Shown here: piece after piece, positions 8,906-17,097 of the stretch
Position numbering within the stretch: position 1 is the stretch's first letter
Layout: each line of letters begins with the position of its first letter
DNA from: an uncultured Collinsella sp.
GTDB taxonomy: Bacteria; Actinomycetota; Coriobacteriia; Coriobacteriales; Coriobacteriaceae
Assembly: GCA_902492235.1 (NCBI GenBank)
Contig: CABUKS010000005.1
Span: 15,897 to 79,896, forward strand
Direction: 5' to 3'
DNA: 64,000 nucleotides
The notes under the pieces: generated by a model
The model's database searches: none
Told to the model about the DNA's origin: nothing
The model's input: only the letters and a program-made list of their open reading frames with translations
Program-made: the position numbers and the translations under genes

Positions 8906-9660
8906 TGCGCGCAGGGGATTTTGTCGGCGTCAAGGTTTATCGTAAGCCTGCCGAAGACAAGCGCACCAAAAAGGACGGCACGCCGCGCAGCCCTAAGAAG
9001 CTCGGCAAGGTTCACTTTCCCGTCTTTACCCCGGGCGGCACGCGCGTGGTGGGCTTTATGGTTCGCCAGTCCGATATCGCGGGCATGATCGAGCGCCCCG
9101 ACCGGTTTGTGGCGCTCGATGCCATCGGCGTCTATGAGGGCGCCGTCGCGGTCGACGACGTCAAGGGCACCTACGATGCCGCCGCGGCCAAGCGCCTCGA
9201 TATCAACCTGGACGATTGCATCATCTGGGTTGGCATGGACGTGCGCACGGAATCGGGCGATGTCGTGGGCTACTGCTCGGACGTTGAGTTCAAGCCGCGC
9301 TCGGGTATTGTGCAGACGTTCTATGTGACCGCCGGTGCCGCATCGAGCATGTTGGTGGGCGACACGCAGGTGCCGCCGACGATGCTGCGCGGCTACGAGA
9401 ACGGCGCGATGATTGTCTCGGACGAGGTCAAGTCGCTCGGGTATTCGGGCGGCGCGGCCGCCAAGGCTGCCGAGGCCAGTGTCGTGGTGGGCGATAAGGT
9501 CAAGAAGGGCGCCAAGGTACTCGATGACAAGGGATCGGTCGCCGTGGACAAGGGCAGCCGCGCGCTGGGCAAGCAGCTCGGCAAGACGCGTGGTATGTTC
9601 AAGGCCTTTAAGGACGAATATCAAAAGGCGAGCGGGGGCTCGTCAAAAGCTAGCAAATAG
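8905..9660 (+). CDS. PRC-barrel domain protein
   Basis: 251 residues, no membrane helix. The first 80 and the next 90 residues both read as PRC-barrel units (SPKKLGKVHFPVFTPGG... VVGF and DVRTESGDVVGYCSDVEF). PRC barrels are small beta domains that bind RNA or protein partners. The C-terminal part is Lys/Gly/Ser-rich and basic. The start codon overlaps the stop of the YtxH-like gene, so translation is probably coupled. Exact job unknown. Confidence 0.7.
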   Translation: MRAGDFVGVKVYRKPAEDKRTKKDGTPRSPKKLGKVHFPVFTPGGTRVVGFMVRQSDIAGMIERPDRFVALDAIGVYEGAVAVDDVKGTYDAAAAKRLDINLDDCIIWVGMDVRTESGDVVGYCSDVEFKPRSGIVQTFYVTAGAASSMLVGDTQVPPTMLRGYENGAMIVSDEVKSLGYSGGAAAKAAEASVVVGDKVKKGAKVLDDKGSVAVDKGSRALGKQLGKTRGMFKAFKDEYQKASGGSSKASK

Positions 9661-9682
9661 CGACGTACCAAATGATGGGAGG

Positions 9683-9714
9683 CGAGCCGGAGACATGTTG
9701 CTCCGGCTCGCTGT
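9683..9714 (+). terminator. Terminator-like hairpin after the PRC-barrel gene
   Basis: Perfect 10-bp stem CGAGCCGGAG / CTCCGGCTCG with an 8-nt loop, followed by only a weak T-run. Confidence 0.6.
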
Positions 9715-9732
9715 GTTTATGGGGGAGGGCAC

Positions 9733-11139
9733 ATGCGCCAAAACGGATCTAACTTAAACGGGCCCTCGGGTGCGCGTCCGACGGCGCGCCGCGACCTGGG
9801 GCAGCTGCCCAGCGGCCAGCGTCGACGCCGCCGTAAGCCCGGCGCGATGTACCTCAACCATAGCCGTGGGTTTAGCGATCGCAGCGCGCGCATCGGCAAC
9901 GGGCGCTCGCCGCGCCGACCGTCCCGCCTGCCCTATGCGCTCATCGCCGTGGGTTTCGCGCTCGTGCTGTTTATCGCTGCCGTCGTGGGCTACGTCAACC
10001 GCAGCGTGGATGTGGAGCTCAACGGCCAGAAGACCGCAGTGCGCGTGGGCTCTACGCTGCAGAATCTCATCGACGAACAGGATTTGACTGGCACCTACGA
10101 CGCAGGCGACCTGCTGGCCGTCGATGACAGCGTGCTCAAGCGCCATGGGGGCGAAAAGCTGTCGGTGAAGGTCGACGGCAAGCGCGTGAAGCAGGGCAAA
10201 TGGGATAGCCGCGAACTTGAGGGCGGCGAGAAGGTGACGGTCAAGGATGGCCGTAACACCTACGAGAAGCACGAGGTTCAGGCTACGGTTATCGAGCCCA
10301 AGCTCAAGGTCGAGGGCACGGGCGCTATCGAGTATGTGCAGACGTGGGGTGCCCAGGGCCGCTCCGAGGTGTGGGTTGGTGAGCAATCGGGCAAGACGCA
10401 GGACCGCGGCGAGGTCGTGCCCGCCACCGATTGCGTTGTTGCGTGCGCCAGCGTGGCGCCCAAGGGCAACAAAAAGTACGTGGCGCTGACGTTTGACGAG
10501 GGTCCGAGCGGCGCCACCAAACAGATCTTGCAGGTGCTCAAGGAAAAGGGCGTCACCGCGACGTTCTTCCTTTCGGGCGATGCGGCCGAGGCCTCGCCTG
10601 CCACGGCCAAGGCGATTGTCGATGCCGGGTGCGAGATCGGATCCAACAGCTACAGCGACGATTCGCTCAAGGGTCAGGACCGTGAGGCGGTACGCGAACA
10701 GATCACGAAAGGCACCGATGCGATTAAGTCGGCGACCGGCGTTGAGACGATGCTGCTGCGTGCTCCCTACGCTGCCTTTGACGAGCAAAACTGGATTGAT
10801 GCGATGGACCTGGTCTCCGCCGTGGTCTCGTGGAATATTGACTCGGGCGACTGGCTGCTCAACGGTGTCGACGAGCAGGTCTCGACGGTGCTCGATTCGG
10901 TGACGCCGGGCAATATCGTGCTGCTCACCGATAGAGACGAATGCGCCGAGCAGACGCTCGAGGCGCTGCCGCAGATTATCGACGGCCTCATTGCCGACGG
11001 CTACAAGATCGTGACGCTCAGCGACCTGGTCAAGACGGACACGGCATTGAGCAAAAAGCTCACCTCGCTGACGAAGGTCACCATGCCCAAGGACGCCGTG
11101 TTCCCCCAACTTGCCGAGGACGAAGATACCACAGAGTAG
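9733..11139 (+). CDS. Membrane-anchored NodB-fold protein with lost metal ligands (pseudo-deacetylase)
   Basis: 468 residues: basic cytoplasmic N-terminus (1-66), one membrane helix (68-87), a DUF348/G5-like beta region (about 90-200) and a C-terminal NodB polysaccharide-deacetylase fold (about 247-440). In the family the zinc ligands are the second Asp of TFDDGP and two His of H-(S/T)-x-x-x-H. Here they read TFDEGP (Glu256), Asn305 and Asp309 (GSNSYSDD), and the late LLHD motif is LLTD. The catalytic Asp255 remains. The fold is kept but the metal site is gone, so a binding or regulatory role in the cell wall is more likely than deacetylation. A GGGAGG site precedes the ATG. Confidence 0.8.
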   Translation: MRQNGSNLNGPSGARPTARRDLGQLPSGQRRRRRKPGAMYLNHSRGFSDRSARIGNGRSPRRPSRLPYALIAVGFALVLFIAAVVGYVNRSVDVELNGQKTAVRVGSTLQNLIDEQDLTGTYDAGDLLAVDDSVLKRHGGEKLSVKVDGKRVKQGKWDSRELEGGEKVTVKDGRNTYEKHEVQATVIEPKLKVEGTGAIEYVQTWGAQGRSEVWVGEQSGKTQDRGEVVPATDCVVACASVAPKGNKKYVALTFDEGPSGATKQILQVLKEKGVTATFFLSGDAAEASPATAKAIVDAGCEIGSNSYSDDSLKGQDREAVREQITKGTDAIKSATGVETMLLRAPYAAFDEQNWIDAMDLVSAVVSWNIDSGDWLLNGVDEQVSTVLDSVTPGNIVLLTDRDECAEQTLEALPQIIDGLIADGYKIVTLSDLVKTDTALSKKLTSLTKVTMPKDAVFPQLAEDEDTTE

Positions 11140-11176
11140 TCATTGGGTAGTCATTTAAGAACGTCCCCAATGACTA
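11138..11176 (-). repeat. F-family constant-loop hairpin behind the NodB-fold gene
   Basis: AGTCATT...AATGACT inverted repeat with the loop TTGGGGACGTTCTTAA on the minus strand, beginning within the stop codon. An extra AGTCATTGGG sits in front, as also seen near 29.17 kb. Confidence 0.75.
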
Positions 11177-11251
11177 TGTCACGGATGCGTCAGCGTTTGG
11201 TATGCCTGCAATGTGCAGCGCATAAATTCGATGCCGCAGGGCGATGCTGAT

Positions 11252-11467
11252 GCTATAGTTACTGCGGTTAATGAGGGTCAAGAGAAAGGTTACAGGTGAA
11301 ATCCAAACCTCGACCATACAGTCGATGACCCCATGCAGGTGCTTTTTGCGCATGCACGGGGTGTAAGCGTCGAGCGGCGTGCCGCCCGCGCATGCGTATA
11401 CATATCCAGAAGCCCCCGGACGTCGCACATGCGGCCGCGTCCGGAGGAATAATGATGGGGAGCACCA
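11252..11467 (+). promoter_or_regulatory. Extended -10 promoter and structured 5' leader of the metal-transport operon
   Basis: This is most of a 328-base gap. TGCTATAGT at 11251-11259 is an extended -10, putting the RNA start near 11266 and leaving a leader of about 200 bases. The leader can form several hairpins: GGTT..AACC (near 11290), TCGAC/GTCGA, ACCCCaTGCA/TGCAcGGGGT (11329-11364) and CCGGACG/CGTCCGG, the last ending in GGAGG just before the genes. I could not match it to the M-box or yybP-ykoY consensus, so it is only a candidate metal-responsive leader. Confidence 0.45.
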
Positions 11468-13312
11468 TTGAATTATCTGAGTGAGATGCTCAAATTGCCG
11501 GTCTTGGACGTCGATGGAGAAAAGCTCGGCGTGGTGAACGATTTTGGTATTGCTACCGGCGAAGTTTTTCCGCACGTGACGTCGCTCGCGTTCCGCGGTC
11601 CCGGCAAGACGCCGTTTATGATCAGCTGGCGCAAATGGGTCGACCGTATCGACGAGACGGGTGTACACCTTAAGACATCGGCCACCGAAATCCGTTTTTC
11701 GTACCTGCAGCCGACCGAACTCTTACTCGCCCGCGACGTGCTTAACAAGCAAATTGTCGACACGCAGGGCATGAAGGTCGTGCGCGTAAACGACATCAAG
11801 TTTTCCATGTCGGGCGAAAATCAGCTGCGCCTACTGGGTGCCGAAGTTGGCGCCCGCGGTCTGCTGCGCGCGATCAGCCCCACACTCGAGCATGTCGTCG
11901 AGGGCTTTATGAAGCACCTGGGCAAGCCGCTCAGCGAGGACATTATCGCCTGGTCTTACATGGACCTGCTCGATCGCTCGACTAAGAACATCCAGCTCTC
12001 GGTGTCGCACAAGACGCTTGGTGAGCTGCACCCTGCCGACATTGCCGACATCATCGAGCAGCTCGACCCGCGCCTACGTGCGCAGGTGTTTGCGCAGCTC
12101 GATACTGCCCAGGCCGCCGAGGCCATCTCGGAGTTCGATGACGACGAGCTTATGACCGAGATGCTCGAGGGCCTGTCCGACACGGACGCATCGTCGATGC
12201 TGGCCATGATGGACCCGGACGATGCAGCTGACCTGATCGACGAGCTCGATTACGAGAAGGCCGAGAAGCTCCTGCGCCTGATGGGCGTCAAGGAGGAGAA
12301 GGCGATTCGTAACCTGCTGGGTTATGAGGACAACACCGCCGGCCGCATCATGACCTCGGAGTTTGTCTCGCTGCCCGCCACGGCGACGGTCGGCGATGCC
12401 ATCGAGGCGATTCGCAAACTCGATGAGGACTTCGAGAGTGTCTATTACGTCTATACCGAGGATCCGAGCGGCATGCTCACCGGCGTGCTCTCGCTGCGCA
12501 CGTTGATCGTGGCCGACCGCGATGCCACGCTGGGCCAGCTCGCCTATCGCGACCTGGTCTACGTGTCGCCCGACGAGGACCAGGAAGACGTGACGGACGA
12601 GATGACCAAGTACGACCTGGTTGCCATCCCTGTCTGCGACGAGAACCGTCATATCCTGGGTATCGTAACCTTCGACGACGCCATGGACGTTATCGCCGAG
12701 GAGCATCAGGAGGACCTGCAGATCGCCGGTGTCGGCTCGGGCGATAGTGCGTCGGACGACTCGACGAACGTGCTCAGCTGGTTCGTGCATCGCCAGTACT
12801 GGGTTGTTGTATGGGGCATCGCGTCGTGCATCATGGCGACCGTGCTGGGAACGGCGCTCGGCTCCGCGCATCTGGTGGTGTTCCCCATGTGTGCCATGCC
12901 GCTCGTGCTGCTGGCGGCCTCGCGCATGGTGTCGTTCGTCAAGAACTACTTCCTGGAGTATGACGGTCACGACGACGAGCCCAAGCCGTATCTGGGGTTC
13001 TTCTTCCAGAGCACGGGCATGGGTCTGATTCTGTCACTCGTGACCTACCTGTGCGCCCAGCTGGTGCGTACCGCCGCGTTCCCCGATGCGCCCATGTTTG
13101 AGGAGCAACTCTTTACCGGGTGCTTTAATATCGCTGCCATCATTTGCCTGGTTGGCAACATGAGCGCCGTGATTTACCTGATGGTGCTGTTCTGGCGTGA
13201 CGAGCATGACCTCAACACGTCGGGCACCGCCATGAACGTTATTGCCGTCATGATTTCGTGCGTAGCGTACTGCGCCGCTGCGGTGCTGCTCACCATGTCG
13301 GTCATTGGTTAG
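11468..13312 (+). CDS. PRC-barrel / MgtE_N / CBS-pair protein with C-terminal membrane domain
   Basis: 614 residues. Order: PRC barrel (1-80, starting NYLSEMLKLPVLDVDG), MgtE N-terminal helical domain (about 175-275, with HPADIADIIEQLD and repeated acidic DDxD turns), two CBS motifs (about 290-425), then four to five hydrophobic segments (about 440-614) that do not read like the MgtE channel domain. MgtE_N and CBS together form an Mg2+-sensing unit. The TTG start is chosen because the PRC domain begins right there; the ATGs at 11453 and 11456 are out of frame. The NRMT-like transporter gene follows after 8 bases, so this is probably its regulatory partner. Confidence 0.8.
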   Translation: MNYLSEMLKLPVLDVDGEKLGVVNDFGIATGEVFPHVTSLAFRGPGKTPFMISWRKWVDRIDETGVHLKTSATEIRFSYLQPTELLLARDVLNKQIVDTQGMKVVRVNDIKFSMSGENQLRLLGAEVGARGLLRAISPTLEHVVEGFMKHLGKPLSEDIIAWSYMDLLDRSTKNIQLSVSHKTLGELHPADIADIIEQLDPRLRAQVFAQLDTAQAAEAISEFDDDELMTEMLEGLSDTDASSMLAMMDPDDAADLIDELDYEKAEKLLRLMGVKEEKAIRNLLGYEDNTAGRIMTSEFVSLPATATVGDAIEAIRKLDEDFESVYYVYTEDPSGMLTGVLSLRTLIVADRDATLGQLAYRDLVYVSPDEDQEDVTDEMTKYDLVAIPVCDENRHILGIVTFDDAMDVIAEEHQEDLQIAGVGSGDSASDDSTNVLSWFVHRQYWVVVWGIASCIMATVLGTALGSAHLVVFPMCAMPLVLLAASRMVSFVKNYFLEYDGHDDEPKPYLGFFFQSTGMGLILSLVTYLCAQLVRTAAFPDAPMFEEQLFTGCFNIAAIICLVGNMSAVIYLMVLFWRDEHDLNTSGTAMNVIAVMISCVAYCAAAVLLTMSVIG

Positions 13313-13320
13313 GTGGTCGC

Positions 13321-14583
13321 GTGCAAAATACCAAGCAAAAGTCGGGCACCAAGCAAAAGTTGACCATCGCGGCCATCTTTGGCGCTATGGGTCCCGGTCT
13401 GCTGGCGGCGCTTTCGGGCAATGACGCCGGCGGCATTGCAACGTATTCCAGCGCGGGCGCCAGCTATGGCTACAAGATGCTCTGGATGCTTCCCGTCATG
13501 ACTGTGCTGCTCATCGTGACGCAGGAGACCGCGGCGCGCTGCGGCTGCGTCACGGGCAAGGGCTTGGCATCGCTCATTCGCGAGCGCTTTGGCGTGCGCA
13601 AGAGTGTACTTGCTATGGCGGCGCTGTTGATCGCCAACACGGCTGTGACCATTTCGGAGTTTGCGGGTATCGCCAGCGGCCTTGCTCTCTTTGGCGTGCC
13701 GGCGAGCATCTCGGTGCCGTTGGTGGCGCTGCTGGTGTGGATGCTTACCATGTCGGGTAGTTTCCAGCGCATCGAGAAGATTCTGCTGCTGGTGAGCTGC
13801 GTGTTCGTGACCTATATTGTCGCTGCGTTCATGGCTGGCCCCAACTGGGGTGAGGTCGCGGTCGACCTGGTCGTGCCTAACATTCAAAATGACCCCAGCT
13901 ACGTGTCGCTCGTGGTCGCAACGATCGGTACCACCATCGCGCCGTGGATGATTTTCTTGGCGCAGAACAACGTGGTCGACAAGAACGCGGGCGAGGACGA
14001 TATCGTGCTGCAGCGCATCGATACCGTGAGCGGCTCGCTTGCCGCCGATGTCATTGCCGGCTTTATTATCATCACGACCGGTACGGTGTTGTTCCCGGCG
14101 GGTATTCAGATTAGCGATGCTGCCGATGCTGCCCGTGCGCTGGAGCCTATTGCGGGTCAGTGGTCCACGGTACTGTTTGCCTCGGGCCTGGTCGCGGCGA
14201 GCTTCTTGGCTGCCTGCGTGCTGCCGGGCGTTACGTCGAGCGCTATCTGCGAGGCATTTGGCTGGGAGCGCGGTGCCGACCGCAGCTGGGACGAGGCCCC
14301 GGTCTATCGCGGCATCATTACGGCCATCATCGGTATCTCTGCCGTGCTGGTGCTTATGCCCGGCGTCGATCTGTTCCAGATTATGATGACCTCACAGGTC
14401 ATCAATGGTGTGCTGTTGCCCGTGGTTCTGGTGTTCCAGGTGGTTATCGCAGCCGACCGTCACATTATGGGTGCCAACCGCAACGGTCGCGTGTGGAACG
14501 TGCTCACTTGGGCGACTATCGCCGTGATTACGGTGCTCACGGTCGTCATGTTTGTCCTGCAGGCGATGGGCTACAGCGCTTAG
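13321..14583 (+). CDS. Nramp-related divalent metal transporter, NRMT-like (Mg/Mn)
   Basis: A 420-residue, eleven-helix transporter of the SLC11/Nramp fold. In true Nramps the ion site is DPGN (helix 1) and AxxMPH (helix 6). Here helix 1 has DAGG (35-38) and helix 6 has TTIAPWM (204-210), so Asn, Met and His are all replaced. Loss of Asn and Met is the mark of the NRMT clade; the characterised Eggerthella lenta NRMT carries Mg2+ and Mn2+ without proton coupling. The GTG start follows AGGTGG; an upstream in-frame ATG lies inside the previous gene. The pairing with an MgtE_N/CBS protein supports Mg2+ as substrate. Confidence 0.85.
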   Translation: MQNTKQKSGTKQKLTIAAIFGAMGPGLLAALSGNDAGGIATYSSAGASYGYKMLWMLPVMTVLLIVTQETAARCGCVTGKGLASLIRERFGVRKSVLAMAALLIANTAVTISEFAGIASGLALFGVPASISVPLVALLVWMLTMSGSFQRIEKILLLVSCVFVTYIVAAFMAGPNWGEVAVDLVVPNIQNDPSYVSLVVATIGTTIAPWMIFLAQNNVVDKNAGEDDIVLQRIDTVSGSLAADVIAGFIIITTGTVLFPAGIQISDAADAARALEPIAGQWSTVLFASGLVAASFLAACVLPGVTSSAICEAFGWERGADRSWDEAPVYRGIITAIIGISAVLVLMPGVDLFQIMMTSQVINGVLLPVVLVFQVVIAADRHIMGANRNGRVWNVLTWATIAVITVLTVVMFVLQAMGYSA

Positions 14584-14600
14584 CGCCTCTTTTGGACTCC

Positions 14601-14637
14601 AAACAGGCCGCCGCCATGGGCTGCGGCCTGTTTTTTT
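14601..14637 (+). terminator. Rho-independent terminator of the NRMT operon
   Basis: Stem AAACAGGCCGC / GCGGCCTGTTT followed by seven T. Confidence 0.9.
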
Positions 14638-14694
14638 GCCTGCGACCTCTTAGGGCCGGCTCTAAAAGAGTGATTTTGGGTTGTTTGCTGCGGG

Positions 14695-16911
14695 CTACTT
14701 GTCGGTGCCCAGCTTGTGCGGCTTGAGAGCGAGCGCATTGACGAGCGCGTCGGTGGCAGACTTGACGGCTGCCGGCTGCGGATCGTTGACGTGGTCCTCG
14801 GGGTGCACGGGCAGGTCTTTCTTGACCGCATCGTGGATCAGGTTGAGGTATTCGGTCACGCCGGTGGCCGACAGGTGCGTGCCGTCGCCGTCAAACAGGT
14901 CGTTGCGGTTGGCGCTGTACCCGTACCAGTCGATAACGCGTACATTCTTGTAGCGCGTTGCGGCGTTGGCGATGGCCTGGTTCGTGGACCCGACCCACGG
15001 CTGCGGGCTACGCGTGTTTACAAACACGACAATGCGCTGCTCGCCGGCGTCGGCCATGATCGCGTCGACCTGGGCGTCCGTTACCAAACCGTTGGTGCCC
15101 AGGGCAAAGACCACGATCTTGCCGGCAAGGTTCTGCTGGATATAGCCCTCAAATGTCGCGCGGCCCGCATCAAACTGGCGGCCCTTTTCGGCATCGATAT
15201 GGCTGTGCGGAAACACGCCGTCAAAGGAATCAACGGCGCGCAGCGACACGGAGTCACCGATCATCAACAGGTCGTAGGAACCATCGGGGAAGCCGTCGTT
15301 GTCCTTGTCGGTGTCGTCGGCCGCCTGCTGGTCGGTGGGCGCGGTGTTTTTGGCTTCCTTGTTCAGGACTTCGGCGCCCTCGCCGCTCAGCGCGGACGTC
15401 TCGGGCACAAAGATCAGGCCGCCCAGTGCAACGACCAACACGACGGCGCAGGCTGCGCAGACAGGGACGTGCGCGCGTGCCCAGTTGGCGGGCGTGGTGG
15501 CGCCATCGCGGAATTCGGCGACGGTGCGGCCGAAGGCGCCCTTCCTAAACGGCGTTTCGATAAAGCGATAGGAGCACTCGGCTACGGCGACCACCAGCAG
15601 CACCTGCAAAATGTACTGCCACCACGGCGTATCGTTGATGTTAGCGACCGGGTTCATGAGCAACAGCAGCGGATAGTGCCACAGGTAGATGCTGTACGAG
15701 CGCTTGCCAACCCACACGAGCGGCTCGGCGGACAGCACGCGGGCAACCATTCCCTGGGGCTGCACGCAGGCCGCGATGACCATGAGCGTGAGGATGGAGC
15801 ATAACAGCGTGCCGCCGCGATACTGGAATGCGGTGTAGCCGTTGGTGAGTGCGACCATGGCAGCAAGGCCAACCAGACCCACGACGCCTAACACATCGAT
15901 GGATGCGGGCGAGGACCAAAAGCGCACGAGGGCGCTCGGCTGTGCCGGGGCGGTCTTGGCTGATTCGACGGCCTTCTTGCCAGGCTTGTCCTCGGCGCTC
16001 TTGCCGCGCTTGGCGGCGCCAGCTAGGCGATTGAGTCCCAAACGATGTGCGAGACGCACCGGCGCCAGGTCGCGATCGGGGATAAAGGCCATCCAGGCAC
16101 CCAGCAGCAGCGAGAACACGCGGGTGTCGGTGCCGTAGTACACGCGGCTGGGGTCGGCGGCAGGGTTGTAAAGCACCATCATGGCGAGGGCAGATACCGC
16201 GGCAAGGCCCAGAACCACGTGGCGCGTGTTGGGCTTGCTCACATGCATGGATACCATGGCAAACAGCAGTGGCGGCCAAATCAGGTAGAACTGTTCCTCG
16301 ATGGCTAGCGACCAGAAGTGCGTGAGCGGTGAGGGGTCGCCCAGAGCATTGAAGTACGAGACGTTTTGGGCAATCTGCCACCAGTTGTTGAAGAACAGCA
16401 GCGACGGCAGGATGTCGGGGCGCATCTTGGTGAGCATCACGTGGTTAAAGATGGTGCACAGCGCGCAGGTCACGAACACTACCGTTGCCACGGCGGGGAC
16501 CAGGCGACGGATGCGGCGAATCCAGAAGCTCTTAAGGTCGATGCGGCCGGTCTTAGCGACTTCGTTGAGCAGCAAGCGCGTAATCAGATAGCCCGAAAGC
16601 ACAAAGAAAATCGTGACGCCGAGCAGGCCGCCCTGAGCCCACGTGAGGTTAAGGTGATAGAGCACCACCGCGACGACGGCGAGCGTACGCAGACCGTCGA
16701 GCGCAGGAATGTAGCGGGACTTGGGACGAGCGGGCGTCTGTTCCGCGGCGGGAGTGTTGGCGCGGCCCGCGTTGTTGGCAGAAGCGCGATGGGGGCTCGC
16801 GGTGCGTCGCGGTTCGTTAGCACGGCGTTCGCCCTTCACGCGTTCGTGCGGCGCTGGCTCGTTGCCCGTGCGGCGTCGACCGCGCGAGCCCGATTGCGAG
16901 AGTTGTTCCAT
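14695..16911 (-). CDS. OatA-like acyltransferase (acyltransferase-3 plus SGNH domain)
   Basis: 738 residues. After a basic, disordered N-terminus (1-65) comes an acyltransferase-3 membrane domain starting YIPALDGLRTLAVVAVVLYH, with IEEQFYLIWP and the closing FIETPFRK, then an extracellular SGNH hydrolase-like domain: block I MIGDSVS, block III ALGTNG, block V DGTHLSATG. This is the layout of OatA-type peptidoglycan O-acetyltransferases, which pass acetyl groups across the membrane to wall sugars and give lysozyme resistance. The ribosome site (GGATG) is weak. It is separate from both neighbours; the acceptor is inferred. Confidence 0.85.
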   Translation of the reverse strand: MEQLSQSGSRGRRRTGNEPAPHERVKGERRANEPRRTASPHRASANNAGRANTPAAEQTPARPKSRYIPALDGLRTLAVVAVVLYHLNLTWAQGGLLGVTIFFVLSGYLITRLLLNEVAKTGRIDLKSFWIRRIRRLVPAVATVVFVTCALCTIFNHVMLTKMRPDILPSLLFFNNWWQIAQNVSYFNALGDPSPLTHFWSLAIEEQFYLIWPPLLFAMVSMHVSKPNTRHVVLGLAAVSALAMMVLYNPAADPSRVYYGTDTRVFSLLLGAWMAFIPDRDLAPVRLAHRLGLNRLAGAAKRGKSAEDKPGKKAVESAKTAPAQPSALVRFWSSPASIDVLGVVGLVGLAAMVALTNGYTAFQYRGGTLLCSILTLMVIAACVQPQGMVARVLSAEPLVWVGKRSYSIYLWHYPLLLLMNPVANINDTPWWQYILQVLLVVAVAECSYRFIETPFRKGAFGRTVAEFRDGATTPANWARAHVPVCAACAVVLVVALGGLIFVPETSALSGEGAEVLNKEAKNTAPTDQQAADDTDKDNDGFPDGSYDLLMIGDSVSLRAVDSFDGVFPHSHIDAEKGRQFDAGRATFEGYIQQNLAGKIVVFALGTNGLVTDAQVDAIMADAGEQRIVVFVNTRSPQPWVGSTNQAIANAATRYKNVRVIDWYGYSANRNDLFDGDGTHLSATGVTEYLNLIHDAVKKDLPVHPEDHVNDPQPAAVKSATDALVNALALKPHKLGTDK

Positions 16912-17004
16912 AAAACATCATCCAATGACGAGAATAATCAGCACGCCTTCATTGTAGCTGCCTGCTCCTGTGAATGCTTGCTGCTGGCGCAAGCTCAAGC
17001 GCGC

Positions 17005-17033
17005 GTTCACATCAAAGTGAACTAAAGTTATAG
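17005..17033 (+). promoter_or_regulatory. Promoter with palindromic operator for the nucleoside-salvage operon
   Basis: Perfect inverted repeat GTTCAC-N6-GTGAAC (17005-17022) overlaps a TTCACA -35 (17006-17011); a TTATAG -10 (17028-17033) follows at 16-bp spacing. The position suits a repressor site. Confidence 0.5.
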
Positions 17034-17097
17034 AGGTGCGAGAGCACACGATTGACGGCCGACAGCGGGTGCAAAGCCCGCGGACGAGGAGGTTTCC

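Noticed and set aside
11266..11467. M-box or yybP-ykoY riboswitch
   Set aside because: The leader is structured but I could not align the conserved core of either; kept only as an unnamed candidate leader.
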